Shown here piece after piece: positions 25,072 through 34,808 of a stretch of 44,315 nucleotides of DNA (position 1 is its first letter; each line of letters opens with the position of its first letter). The stretch is taken from positions 1-44,315 of the forward strand of contig JAAVFI010000071.1 in assembly GCA_014800815.1 (NCBI GenBank), written 5' to 3'. The stretch comes from Bacteroidales bacterium. GTDB taxonomy: Bacteria > Bacteroidota > Bacteroidia > Bacteroidales > Muribaculaceae. The notes under the pieces were generated by a model. That model did no database searches, was not told the origin of the DNA, and was given only the letters and a program-made list of their open reading frames with translations. The translations under genes were made by a program, and so were the position numbers.

Positions 25072-28000
25072 ATCTGTCTCTGATGAAACTACCTACAGTA
25101 GCTATAAAAACTTTACTTACAGGCCTGTTGCTGCTCACGGCAGCAACATCGGCCTTTGCAGCAAAGCGTCCTCTGAAAGTGCTTGCAATCGGCAACAGCT
25201 TTACAGTCGACGCCGTGCAGGACGACCTCGTACCTCTTGCCGCGGCCGACAGCATAGACCTTGTCGTAGGATATCCCTACCGCCCCGGCACTCTACTGAA
25301 AGAACATCTTAACTTTCTGAGCGGCGACAGCGCGGTATACACTTACCGCAAGGCTACTCCCGCAGGTGCCGAGCCCTACCGCAAGCACAGCACCATGAAG
25401 CAGGCCATTGCCGATGAAAATTGGGATTGGGTGATAATACAGACCAATCACACCGGCGGCTACGACTTCGATGAGGAATACCTGCCCTATTTCGATCGTC
25501 TTCGCGACAGCATCAGCAGATATCTCACCAACCCTGAAAAGGTGAAGTGGGGTCTGTATATGACCTGGGCCTACGACAAAGATTCGAAGTATCGCTTCTT
25601 CAAGCACTACGACTACGATCAGGCGCGAATGTTCGACAACATCGTGGAAACGACTCCGCGCCTCCTCGCATCTACCAATGTCGACCTCCTCATCCCTGCA
25701 GGAACAGCTATCCAGAATCTGCGCACATCTGCCGCCTTCGGCGACCGTATGAACCGCGACGGCTATCACATGAACCTCGACCACGGTCGCTATACCGTGG
25801 CTTGCGCATGGCTCGAAGCTCTTACGGGTCGTCCTGTAGTCGGAAACAGCTATCATCCCAAGGAGCTGACAGCCTACAAAGCACGGCTCTGTCAGGATGC
25901 CGCACACAAGGCTATCGAGAAGCCCTTCGAGGTGAGTGATATGGACATAGCCAAGCTGCCCGTGCCCGAGAATATGACCAATCCTCTGGTGCTCGGCAAC
26001 AAGCGCATCACGCTTATCACCCCTACCCTTTTCCGTCTTGAATACGCCCGCGAAGGACGGTTTCTCGACGATCCCACGATGTTTGCCATAAACCGCGACT
26101 CGATGCTCCGCGAGGGTTACACGATCGAAGCTCTCGACGGCGGTCGTCGCTACAAAATCGACACCGGCAAACTTCAGCTCGTATTCGACAACGACAATCT
26201 TCCTTTCGGCCAGATCAATACCGAAGTATACTTCACCCGTATGGAGGAGGAAAAGAAGATTTCGGCACGTAATCTCCACTCCAAGAAGCGCAACCTCAAT
26301 CTCGGAGGCAGCATCGCCACCCTCGACGCCGTTCACGGCGAGGTACCTCTCGACGACGGTCTTCTGAGTGAAGACGGCTGGTACTACCTGGTCGACACCG
26401 ACAGCGAAGTGCTCCGCAACGGTTGGTTCGAGCGTCGCGACCCATCGCACGTACAGGACCAGTACTGCTTCGTGTACGGCGACGACTTCCACGCACCCTT
26501 CCGCGACCTCGGCGTTATCTCCGGCAAGGTGCCCATGACCCGCAAGAATGTACACGGCATCTGGTACTCACGCTGGTATCCCTACACTACGGGATATGTG
26601 GACACTCTCGTGGCCGAATACCGCAGCGAGGGCTTCCCCCTCGACAACGTGGTGATGGATATGGACTGGCACACCGTAGACCCTGTTGAATACGGTATCG
26701 GCCACAACTTCACCAAGGGCTGGACCGGCTATACTTGGAACCGCAACCTCATCCCCGACCCGAAGGACCTTATCGACCGCCTGCATGCCGACAGCCTCTA
26801 CGTGAGTGTCAACGAGCACCCGCACGACGGTATCCGTCCGTACGAAGACTGCTACGAGGCATTCATGCGCGACATGGGCTACGACCCCGCCGGCGGCGAG
26901 ACTCTCATTTTCGACGCTTCCGACCCCGTGTATATGGACCGCTTCCTGCATCACTCACGCAAGGAGAACAAGGACCTCGGCGTAGACTTCTACTGGCTCG
27001 ACTGGCAGCAGGACTATCTCTATCCCTGGGTACCCGGCAGCAAGATGCGTCACGTGAAATGGCTCAACAAGCTTTTCTACGAGGACCTCGAGCGCGACAA
27101 TACCCGCGGCATAAGCTACAGCCGCTGGGGCGGCTGGGGCGACCACCGCTATCCTATCAACTTCTCCGGCGATGCCACCGGCAACTGGGATGTGCTCGGC
27201 TTTGAAGTAAAACTCTCTCAGACAGGCGGCAACGGCGGTTGCTACTTCTGGGTACACGATACGGGCGGGTTCCACGGCATCTACGACCCCGAACTCCACG
27301 TGCGCTGGAGCCAGTTCGGAGCTCTCACCGCAGCTCTGCGCGTACACGCTTCGCGCGGCAAAGGTCTCGACCGCCGTCCGTGGCTCTGGGGCGAACAGGC
27401 TACCGAAGGCATGCACTCGGCCTACACATTCCGCTCGCAGGCTATGCCCTATATCTACAGCAGCATCCGCCGCACTCACGAAAGCATGCTGCCGCTCAAC
27501 CGCTGCATGTTCGTCGACTATCCTACCGACAGCGCCGCCTACAACCGCTACGGCCAGTATCTGTTCGGCGACATCCTCCTCGCCGCCCCGATTGTAAAGC
27601 CCGGCAAGGGCGAGCGCAAGGAAGCTTCGGTAGAGGTATGGTTCCCCGCAGACGCTCCCTGGTATGACTACTTCACCGATGAGATGCACGCTGCAGGCGC
27701 CACAGATATGGTGACTAAAGACATCAGCACATTTCCCCTCTTTGTGAAAGGCGGACAGGTGCTGCCCCTCCAACCTTTCAGTCATCGTCCGGCATCGGCT
27801 CCCCTCGACAATCTGATAATGCGCATCTATCCCGGCGTAGACGGCGAAAGCAATACATTCACTCTCTACGAAGACGATGGTATCTCGCTCGACTATCAGA
27901 ACGGCGGCTATGCCAAAACTGACCTTACATATACTCAGAACAACGGCAAAGCTACCGTAACCGTAGCTCCCACTGCCGGAGAATACAACGGTCAGACCAC

Positions 28001-28202
28001 ATCGCGCTCCTACACTCTCGAACTCGGCGGCTATGCCGCGGTGAAAGATGTGCGCGTCGACGGTCGCAAAGCTAAAGCGACACTTCGCGACGGACGCTAC
28101 TATGTGGAAGTTCCCTCACGCTCGGTACGCAAGGGTCTCAAAGTCACTTTCGACTTCACACCCGGAGCCGCCGACAACATCCTTGCAATCAATAACAAAT
28201 AA
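25068..28202 (+). CDS. Exported SGNH-esterase (DUF4886-like) / GH31 fusion enzyme
   Basis: A 1044-residue exported enzyme with two catalytic halves. A signal peptide (about 1-32) precedes an SGNH-hydrolase/DUF4886 domain (about 36-285) with the nucleophile Ser44 in LAIGNSFTVDAV and the D231-xx-H234 pair in DGYHMNLDHGRY. The second half (about 305-1035) is a GH31 alpha-glycosidase: DMDWH (531-535), GWTGYTWN, the nucleophile Asp645 in WLDWQQD, the acid/base Asp702 in SGDATGNW, then C-terminal beta domains (about 880-1035). GH31 includes alpha-glucosidases, alpha-xylosidases and alpha-N-acetylgalactosaminidases, and the sequence alone does not fix the activity. The esterase half probably removes an acyl group from the same glycan. 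It overlaps the susD stop by 4 bp. Confidence 0.9.
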   Translation: MNLSLMKLPTVAIKTLLTGLLLLTAATSAFAAKRPLKVLAIGNSFTVDAVQDDLVPLAAADSIDLVVGYPYRPGTLLKEHLNFLSGDSAVYTYRKATPAGAEPYRKHSTMKQAIADENWDWVIIQTNHTGGYDFDEEYLPYFDRLRDSISRYLTNPEKVKWGLYMTWAYDKDSKYRFFKHYDYDQARMFDNIVETTPRLLASTNVDLLIPAGTAIQNLRTSAAFGDRMNRDGYHMNLDHGRYTVACAWLEALTGRPVVGNSYHPKELTAYKARLCQDAAHKAIEKPFEVSDMDIAKLPVPENMTNPLVLGNKRITLITPTLFRLEYAREGRFLDDPTMFAINRDSMLREGYTIEALDGGRRYKIDTGKLQLVFDNDNLPFGQINTEVYFTRMEEEKKISARNLHSKKRNLNLGGSIATLDAVHGEVPLDDGLLSEDGWYYLVDTDSEVLRNGWFERRDPSHVQDQYCFVYGDDFHAPFRDLGVISGKVPMTRKNVHGIWYSRWYPYTTGYVDTLVAEYRSEGFPLDNVVMDMDWHTVDPVEYGIGHNFTKGWTGYTWNRNLIPDPKDLIDRLHADSLYVSVNEHPHDGIRPYEDCYEAFMRDMGYDPAGGETLIFDASDPVYMDRFLHHSRKENKDLGVDFYWLDWQQDYLYPWVPGSKMRHVKWLNKLFYEDLERDNTRGISYSRWGGWGDHRYPINFSGDATGNWDVLGFEVKLSQTGGNGGCYFWVHDTGGFHGIYDPELHVRWSQFGALTAALRVHASRGKGLDRRPWLWGEQATEGMHSAYTFRSQAMPYIYSSIRRTHESMLPLNRCMFVDYPTDSAAYNRYGQYLFGDILLAAPIVKPGKGERKEASVEVWFPADAPWYDYFTDEMHAAGATDMVTKDISTFPLFVKGGQVLPLQPFSHRPASAPLDNLIMRIYPGVDGESNTFTLYEDDGISLDYQNGGYAKTDLTYTQNNGKATVTVAPTAGEYNGQTTSRSYTLELGGYAAVKDVRVDGRKAKATLRDGRYYVEVPSRSVRKGLKVTFDFTPGAADNILAINNK

Positions 28203-28249
28203 AACGAATCAAACAATTTAATAAACCTGAATCACTAATCACGGAAATC

Positions 28250-30043
28250 ATGAAAAAAATTTCTATCTCCCTGGCCTGTATGGCCCTCCCGGTTCTCATG
28301 TCGGCTGCCGAGTACTATGTAGTCCCCGGCCTCAAAGCCTCCGGTAAGGACGGCTCATCATGGGAAAACGCTCTGACTATGTACGACATCTTCGCCAACG
28401 ATGCCGCAACCAAGAAGAAAGAATCTGAAAGTATCTACAAGCACGGCGACGTATTCTACCTCGCGGGCGGTACATACATCAACTCGCTTCTCGGCGGCAA
28501 GACCGGCGGCGACGACGTGCGCATCTGCCACGGATATACATTTGTAGGCGGTTGCGACCCCACCAAAGGTCCCGTGACCGAATGGCCTACCTATCCTTCT
28601 GCCACCCCCACTATCTTCTCGGGCGACCTCAATGAAAACGGCATTGCCGACGAAGGCGACATGTGCAACCTCGTATGTGTCCGTTCAGGCAGTACCGACG
28701 GTATGGATATCAGCCACCCCGAAAATCCCGAACCCGCTACTACATTTATCGGTGTAGACTTCACCAACTCTTACTCTCCTGCCGGTACAAAAGACGAAGC
28801 AGGTGCCGTACACTGTACTCAGGGCCGCATAGCTCTCAAGTACTGCAATATCTACGGTAACGTGAGCGACGGCGACGGCTCGGGCGACGGTGTTGCCGCC
28901 GGTATCGGCATCCGCGGCGGCCGCTACGAAATCAGCGACTGCAATATCTACGGCAACAAAGGCCGTCAGACAGGTGCCGGTCTGCGCGTGACAAGCCGCA
29001 GCGCCAGCATCAGCCGCGGTGTAGTAGAACGCTGCTACTTCGGTGAAAACGAAATCAGCGGACGCTACGGTGCTGCAATCGCCTACACTTCGGGCGACAG
29101 CCAGTGGCTCGTCAACTCCACTATCGTGGGCAACAAGGCTAAATACGAAGGCGCAGGTATCGCTATCAACGGCAGCAACTTCAGCGGTACCAACGGCTCG
29201 GGCAATACCGACGAACGCTCTGTGCACATCGTCAACTGTACTATCGCCGGCAACATCTGTACCGCCGATCCCGCCGACCTCTACAAAGAGGATACCAACC
29301 CCGGCTCATGGTTCGGTTCGCAGATCCGTATCAGCGCCGACCCCGCAGTTGAAATCTGCAACTCTATCATCGTAGGCGCTGAAGACGACGGCACCATTGC
29401 CAAGGCTGCAATCATGCTCCTCGACGAAGTATCAAGCGACAATGCCTACCTCAATTCTTACGGTGGCAGCATCCTCGGTACATTCGCAACCACAGCAGAG
29501 CCCAAAATCTCTATCAACTGGCTTGCCGACAACATGGACGAGGACGCTCCCTACACCTATGCAACAGTATTCGGCGACGCAGTACCTGCATTCAACGGCG
29601 GTTTCACCAAGACTCTCATCCCCCGCAGTGAATTCCTCGACGAAATCGGTTCTTATCCTCTCTACGGCTTCGAAATCAACGACTTCGTTACCGGTCTCGT
29701 TAGCGCCGGACACAATCTTCCCTTTGAAATTTCCGTAGACGTAGACCAGAACGGTACCAAGCGCGACTTCTCTGACGAGGGTGAAACAGCACCCGGTGCT
29801 TACGACTACCTCGCATACGAAAACGCAGGCGTAGAATCTGCCGTAGCTGCTAAAAACGGTCTCGTTGCAGCAGGTGCATACACCTGGAAGACTGCCGATG
29901 GCTCTGTTGCCGACTTCACAGTATACAGCGTAACAGGTGCTGTAGTAAAGACTGCCAAGGCTTCAAGCGTAAATATCGCCGACCTCGCAGCTGGTGTATA
30001 TGTCGTTACCGACGGCACAAGCACCGTTAAAGCAATCCGTTAA
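28250..30043 (+). CDS. Secreted beta-helix protein with T9SS-like sorting domain
   Basis: A 597-residue exported protein. Residues 1-19 (MKKISISLACMALPVLMSA) form a signal peptide. The middle (about 130-380) has repeated right-handed beta-helix rungs: TTFIGVDFTNS, IALKYCNIYGNVS, YEISDCNIYGNKG, VVERCYFGENEI, WLVNSTIVGNKA, VHIVNCTIAGNI and EICNSIIVG. Its opening resembles pectate-lyase-like or choice-of-anchor-Q proteins. The C-terminal 75 residues (DFTVYSVTGAVVKTAKASSV to GVYVVTDGTSTVKAIR) look like a type IX secretion sorting domain. A polysaccharide-binding or lyase role is inferred; no catalytic residues could be identified. A strong terminator follows. Confidence 0.85.
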   Translation: MKKISISLACMALPVLMSAAEYYVVPGLKASGKDGSSWENALTMYDIFANDAATKKKESESIYKHGDVFYLAGGTYINSLLGGKTGGDDVRICHGYTFVGGCDPTKGPVTEWPTYPSATPTIFSGDLNENGIADEGDMCNLVCVRSGSTDGMDISHPENPEPATTFIGVDFTNSYSPAGTKDEAGAVHCTQGRIALKYCNIYGNVSDGDGSGDGVAAGIGIRGGRYEISDCNIYGNKGRQTGAGLRVTSRSASISRGVVERCYFGENEISGRYGAAIAYTSGDSQWLVNSTIVGNKAKYEGAGIAINGSNFSGTNGSGNTDERSVHIVNCTIAGNICTADPADLYKEDTNPGSWFGSQIRISADPAVEICNSIIVGAEDDGTIAKAAIMLLDEVSSDNAYLNSYGGSILGTFATTAEPKISINWLADNMDEDAPYTYATVFGDAVPAFNGGFTKTLIPRSEFLDEIGSYPLYGFEINDFVTGLVSAGHNLPFEISVDVDQNGTKRDFSDEGETAPGAYDYLAYENAGVESAVAAKNGLVAAGAYTWKTADGSVADFTVYSVTGAVVKTAKASSVNIADLAAGVYVVTDGTSTVKAIR

Positions 30044-30057
30044 ACTATAACTTGCCC

Positions 30058-30092
30058 AAGGGGGTACGCAGCCTCTTGCGTACCCCTTTTAT
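30058..30092 (+). terminator. Terminator after the beta-helix gene
   Basis: GGGGTACGCA (30061-30070) pairs perfectly with TGCGTACCCC (30077-30086), followed by TTTTATT. It sits between the beta-helix gene and the first EEP-beta-helix gene and may reduce expression of the latter. Confidence 0.9.
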
Positions 30093-30110
30093 TCTCCTCA
30101 CTATCAAGCA

Positions 30111-32627
30111 ATGAAGAAAAGAATAGCACTAAGCATAGCAATACCGGCAGCGGCATTTATCGCAGCACAAGCAGCCTCTTTAAATGTCGGAGCATACAAT
30201 ATCCGTTTCCTCACTTCAGGCGACACGGGCGACCGCGCGTGGAACAACCGCAAGGAATACGTAGGCCGGACTATAAAAGACGCTGCCTACGATATTGTCG
30301 CTATCAACGAAATGTCGTGCGGCACTCAGATGGAAGATATGAAGGCCATGCTTCCCGAATATTCCATGTCGGGCTGGGGCACCGATTCCGAGACCGACCC
30401 TACGACCGGTACGTTTACATCCGTGCTCTATCTTACCGATAAATTCGAACTCCTCGACGAAGGCCATTACTGGTTGGCTCTCAACACCGAGAAACCCGGT
30501 ATTTCGTGGGACAATACCAACAATCGACGAATGACAGCCTGGGCCAAACTCCGTGTAAAGGAAAGCGGTGAGATTCTATATTACTTCGCCACACACCTCG
30601 ACAATAAGGGCGACGATGCCCGAAACGAAGGTGCCCGCATCAACATGGAGAAGATCCGTGAAATTGCGGGACACTACCCCGCGATAATCGCCGGCGACCA
30701 CAATTCTTCGGCTATCCGATATCCGTTCTACGACCTTTTCTCGGCATATATGCTCGATGCCCGCAAGGTGGCCAAAACTCCATTCCCCTGGAGCAAAGAC
30801 GGCTCAATGTGCAACTGGGACCCCGAACTTAAAGACAATACCCGTATAGACTACATATGGGTAAAAGGCGCTGAAGTGAACTCCTACGTCCATATCAACG
30901 AAACCTACGGCCGCCCCGTGACTCCCTCCGACCACTTCGCTATCAAAGCCAACATCACTCTCAACGAATACGTGCCCGACCACACCCGATATGTCGATGC
31001 TTCGGCATCATACGGCGGCGACGGCTCGAAAACAAATCCGTACAATACGCTGCAGGCGGCTATCGACAATACCGTGTGCGGCGACACCATATATGTTGCG
31101 GCCGGCGACTACGCCGTGACAGCGACAGGCTCGCTCTCGGGAGCCAAAGCAACAATCAACATCACCCACAGCCTTACCATACTCGGCGGCTACGACCATG
31201 AGTTTGAAAATGTGACAGGGACATCCCGCGTCGACGGCAAAGGTCAGGTCTACCGGGTAATGACTGTGCAGAAGCCCTACGCCCTCGAGCTTCGCGACTT
31301 CGAGATTACAGGCGGACGCGCTGCCGACAACACTACCACAACCACGGGTGCGGGAATCGCTTGTCTCGGTGCACGTCTCGACCTCGAAAGGGTAGCCGTG
31401 TACGGCAACTACGCCAAGAGTAACGGCGGCGGTGTATATGCCGCCGGACAGCTCAACTGCCGCAAGTGCCGCTTCGAAGACAATACTTCCGACGGCTACG
31501 GCGGCGGTGTGTACACCAACTATTCAGGCGACAAACTCTGGTGGCGCTTCGTGATAAGCGACTGCAGCTTCAGCGGCAACTCCGCCATGCAGGGTGCGGG
31601 TGCTTACATCGGAGGTTGCTCGCGCGCCCTCTTCGCCAACAACACGTTCAGCGGCAATACCGCGCGCCAGAACGGCACCGTGACCATATCCGGCGCCACC
31701 TTCGATTGCAAAACCGCTTTTGTAAACAACACCTTCGTCAACAACCGTGTGGAAGCGACATCCGGCGCTATCAACCAGATAAAAGGCGGAGCGGCGATTT
31801 ACGCCAACAATTCATCGGGTTCTCGCATTGTGCTGTTGAACAACACCATTGTCGGCAACACTTCGGTATGCGGCACCTCAGCTCCCGCCGATTTCCGTGG
31901 CGGAGCCGTGAATATATTCGGAGGCACGGCGGCCTTTTTCGCCAATATCATAGCAGCCAACAGCACCAATGCCCCCGACGGCATATGCGACATCGTTACC
32001 GACGGAGGCAAGGCTTCGGGCAAGTCCAATATCTACTCGTTCCGCGAAAGTATCGACTTCAAGAAAGACATCTCCGACGTCGTTGCCAAGGACCATAATC
32101 AGGCTCTCGAAGCTATCGCAACACTCTACGGAGGCTCCGTAGCGGACGGAAATCTGCAGCTCGAGACTGCTGACGAAGGCTATACATTCCCCGTCCTTGC
32201 ACCCGTCACCGGCTTCTACTGCGGCAATCCTATCAACAGCATGCTCTATTCACTCTACCGCGAGAACTATATCGACGCTGATATCGACGGCGACGCCGAC
32301 CATAACGGCACCTTACTCGCCGACCAGCGCGGCGTGGTGAAACGCACCAACGGCACAGGCTCTCTCGGCTCATACGAATACGACCCCAACGCATCTGCAA
32401 GCCTCACAGAAGCAGTAGGGAGCGTGGTGCGCGTACTCGGAAATACTCTCGAGATAAATTCCGACAAGGAAATAGGAAATATCTCTGTCTACACTCCCTC
32501 GGGAGCGCTGACAGCATCATACACAAATCTTACAACAACTAACTTCCGCGCCGACATAAGCTCGCTCTCACCGGGCCTGTACATAGTGGTGTGGAATGGC
32601 GGTTCATCCAAAATTATCAAACACTGA
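30111..32627 (+). CDS. Secreted EEP (nuclease/phosphatase)-beta-helix fusion protein 1
   Basis: An 838-residue exported protein with three parts. After the signal peptide (about 1-21) comes an endonuclease/exonuclease/phosphatase (DNase I-like) domain, about 24-285: N30 in AYNIRF, E67 in AINEM, the His of ATHLDNKG, D and N of AGDHNSSA, and D and H of SDHFAI, so the metal-dependent active site is intact. A right-handed beta-helix follows (about 300-640; VDASASYGGDGSKTNPYNTL, then LERVAVYGNYAKSNGGGVY and further rungs). The last about 75 residues are a T9SS-like sorting domain. EEP enzymes cleave phosphodiesters or phosphomonoesters; target options are nucleic acid, phosphoglycan or phospholipid. 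Confidence 0.88.
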   Translation: MKKRIALSIAIPAAAFIAAQAASLNVGAYNIRFLTSGDTGDRAWNNRKEYVGRTIKDAAYDIVAINEMSCGTQMEDMKAMLPEYSMSGWGTDSETDPTTGTFTSVLYLTDKFELLDEGHYWLALNTEKPGISWDNTNNRRMTAWAKLRVKESGEILYYFATHLDNKGDDARNEGARINMEKIREIAGHYPAIIAGDHNSSAIRYPFYDLFSAYMLDARKVAKTPFPWSKDGSMCNWDPELKDNTRIDYIWVKGAEVNSYVHINETYGRPVTPSDHFAIKANITLNEYVPDHTRYVDASASYGGDGSKTNPYNTLQAAIDNTVCGDTIYVAAGDYAVTATGSLSGAKATINITHSLTILGGYDHEFENVTGTSRVDGKGQVYRVMTVQKPYALELRDFEITGGRAADNTTTTTGAGIACLGARLDLERVAVYGNYAKSNGGGVYAAGQLNCRKCRFEDNTSDGYGGGVYTNYSGDKLWWRFVISDCSFSGNSAMQGAGAYIGGCSRALFANNTFSGNTARQNGTVTISGATFDCKTAFVNNTFVNNRVEATSGAINQIKGGAAIYANNSSGSRIVLLNNTIVGNTSVCGTSAPADFRGGAVNIFGGTAAFFANIIAANSTNAPDGICDIVTDGGKASGKSNIYSFRESIDFKKDISDVVAKDHNQALEAIATLYGGSVADGNLQLETADEGYTFPVLAPVTGFYCGNPINSMLYSLYRENYIDADIDGDADHNGTLLADQRGVVKRTNGTGSLGSYEYDPNASASLTEAVGSVVRVLGNTLEINSDKEIGNISVYTPSGALTASYTNLTTTNFRADISSLSPGLYIVVWNGGSSKIIKH

Positions 32628-32630
32628 TCT

Positions 32631-34808
32631 ATGAAACTGAAGGCACTCTACCTCGGTCTTGCCGCAATGTATGCAGCCGCTCCGCTCGCCGCTGCTGAAA
32701 ACGGCTACGACTACACCATGGGCACCTACAACGTGCGTATAGCAACTGACACCGAACCCGGAAAGGTATGGTCAGACCGTAAAGAAAACGTTGTACGGAC
32801 CATTACCGACACAGGCTTCGACGTTGTCGGCCTCACGGAAGTGCTCGACGGAGAGCAACGCACCGACCTGCAAGCTCTTCTCCCGGACTACGACTCCGAC
32901 TTCCGTCTCGTATATTCAAGCAGCACCAAGAAGCAGATGAACGCCGTGCTCTGGCGTCGCGACCGCTTCGAAGCGCTTGAGAACGGTATGTTCTACCTCT
33001 CGCCCGACATCAACTCTTCTTCTATAAAGTTCACTGGAGCAAGCCAGTCGCGCGCCACTGTATGGGCCAAGCTGCGCGACGTAAACACCGACGAGATTTT
33101 TTACTTCTTCTGCTGCCACATGAACCGCCACGAGCACTACATAGCCCAGCTCGAAGGCAGCCGCGTAGTAGCCCGCATGATTCGCGAGATAGCCGGTGAA
33201 TATCCTGCATTCCTTGTCGGCGACCTCAATTCACTGCCCGGCGAACATCAGGTAGCCGGTATGATAAGCACCGTGATGACTTCGGCTCAGGAAATCTCTG
33301 CGACACCTGTCACCGAACCGCTCATCACTATAAATTTCTGGACCGACGACCCCAACAACAAATATCAGTTCGACTACGTATATGTGAAACATGTCGACGT
33401 CGACCGCTGCTTTACCGTAAAAGAAACCTACGGGCAGAGCTTCAATCCGAGCGACCACCTGCCGCTCGCCATTACCTGCCGCCTTACGGCACCCGAATCG
33501 CGCCGCCCCGACAAGGTTTACGTTCCTGCAGGCGCTTCGATAAACGAGGCTGTAGAAACAGCTGCTCCCGGTGCAACAGTCTACCTTGAAGCGGGCGAAT
33601 ACACTCTCCCCGAGGGTGGACTGAAACTCGACAAGTCGGTAACTCTCGAGGGCGGATACGACGGCGCCTTCACAAATATAAGCGGCTACTCTACCCTGCT
33701 TGCCTCCGACGGCAGCAGAGCCATTGAGGTGCTCGGCTCCAACTTCCTCGAAATGCGTCGCTGCAAAGTAAGCGGCGGAACGACCGAGGGCAACGGCGGT
33801 GCCGTGCTCTGTCACGGCTGGATGCTCGATGCCTCCGATTGCTCGTTCGACGGCAACTCTGCAAGCCACGGAGCGGCGATATTCGCCGAAGGCGACATGC
33901 GCCTCACACGCTGCGGGTTCAGCGGCAACACTGCCGCCGACGGCGGAGCGGCTCTTTATTGGGCGGGAGGTACACGTGCTTTCATCACCGACTGCTCTGC
34001 CGCAAGCAACGACGGCGGCAACGGCTCTGTGATTTCGTTTGCATCACCCTCGGGAGCAGCCACGGTCACAGCCGTCAACTGCTCGGTGTTCGACAATAAG
34101 GGCGGTATTCTCTCCACCCTCACCTCCGACAGCAAAGTCAATATCATCAACTGCACAATTACTGCCAACGAAGCCCACGCCGCAGTGAACGCTGCCGGCG
34201 GCGACCTCAATATCCACAACAGTCTCGTGCTCGCCAACAGCGCCCTCGACGTGACGGGAGCCGCTAAAATCACATCGGCCTACAATGTCTACACCTCTGC
34301 CTCCGACATCAATTTCACGGCAGGGAAAAACGACATCACCGGCACCGACCGCGAATCTGCACTCGCCGAAGCAGCAGCCCTATTCGGAGAGAAAGAGGAA
34401 TGCGGCACCACAGCCCTCTTGCCGATAGCTTCGCCCGATTTTGCCGGTAAAACGGTGAATGCCCTCCCCAACCGCGAGCTCAACGAGTATGCTATCGCCA
34501 CAGACCTCGACAACGACTTCCGCACCACAACATTTACCTACCTCACTCACGACCAGCGCGGCAACGTCCGACCCACCGACGGCACTGCCACTCGCGGCGC
34601 CTGTGAGTACTTGGCAAACAATGGCGCAGACATTGTAGCCATCCCCGACAACGGTATTCTCGACGACTGCCGCATAATCGACCTCGCAGGCCGTACCGTA
34701 GCCACTCCCGGCACTATCACGGTGCAGGAGGCAAAATCACTCTCAGGCATAGCTCCGGGCATATACATACTCGTATGGCGCGGAGGAGCCCTGAAAATCA
34801 AATATTAA
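32631..34808 (+). CDS. Secreted EEP (nuclease/phosphatase)-beta-helix fusion protein 2
   Basis: A 725-residue paralogue of the preceding gene with the same layout. Signal peptide (about 1-22), EEP domain (about 26-285) with N34 in TYNVRI, E70 in GLTEV, His in FCCHMNRHE, D and N in VGDLNSLPG, and D and H in SDHLPL. A shorter beta-helix runs from about 295 to 580 (YVPAGASINEAVETAAPGAT, then rungs such as MRRCKVSGGTTEGNGGAVL), then a T9SS-like C-terminus (CRIIDLAGRTVATPG...APGIYILVWRGGALKI). It begins 3 bp after the first paralogue, so the two are a tandem duplication in one operon. Its 3' end overlaps the convergent sigma gene by 11 bp. Confidence 0.88.
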   Translation: MKLKALYLGLAAMYAAAPLAAAENGYDYTMGTYNVRIATDTEPGKVWSDRKENVVRTITDTGFDVVGLTEVLDGEQRTDLQALLPDYDSDFRLVYSSSTKKQMNAVLWRRDRFEALENGMFYLSPDINSSSIKFTGASQSRATVWAKLRDVNTDEIFYFFCCHMNRHEHYIAQLEGSRVVARMIREIAGEYPAFLVGDLNSLPGEHQVAGMISTVMTSAQEISATPVTEPLITINFWTDDPNNKYQFDYVYVKHVDVDRCFTVKETYGQSFNPSDHLPLAITCRLTAPESRRPDKVYVPAGASINEAVETAAPGATVYLEAGEYTLPEGGLKLDKSVTLEGGYDGAFTNISGYSTLLASDGSRAIEVLGSNFLEMRRCKVSGGTTEGNGGAVLCHGWMLDASDCSFDGNSASHGAAIFAEGDMRLTRCGFSGNTAADGGAALYWAGGTRAFITDCSAASNDGGNGSVISFASPSGAATVTAVNCSVFDNKGGILSTLTSDSKVNIINCTITANEAHAAVNAAGGDLNIHNSLVLANSALDVTGAAKITSAYNVYTSASDINFTAGKNDITGTDRESALAEAAALFGEKEECGTTALLPIASPDFAGKTVNALPNRELNEYAIATDLDNDFRTTTFTYLTHDQRGNVRPTDGTATRGACEYLANNGADIVAIPDNGILDDCRIIDLAGRTVATPGTITVQEAKSLSGIAPGIYILVWRGGALKIKY

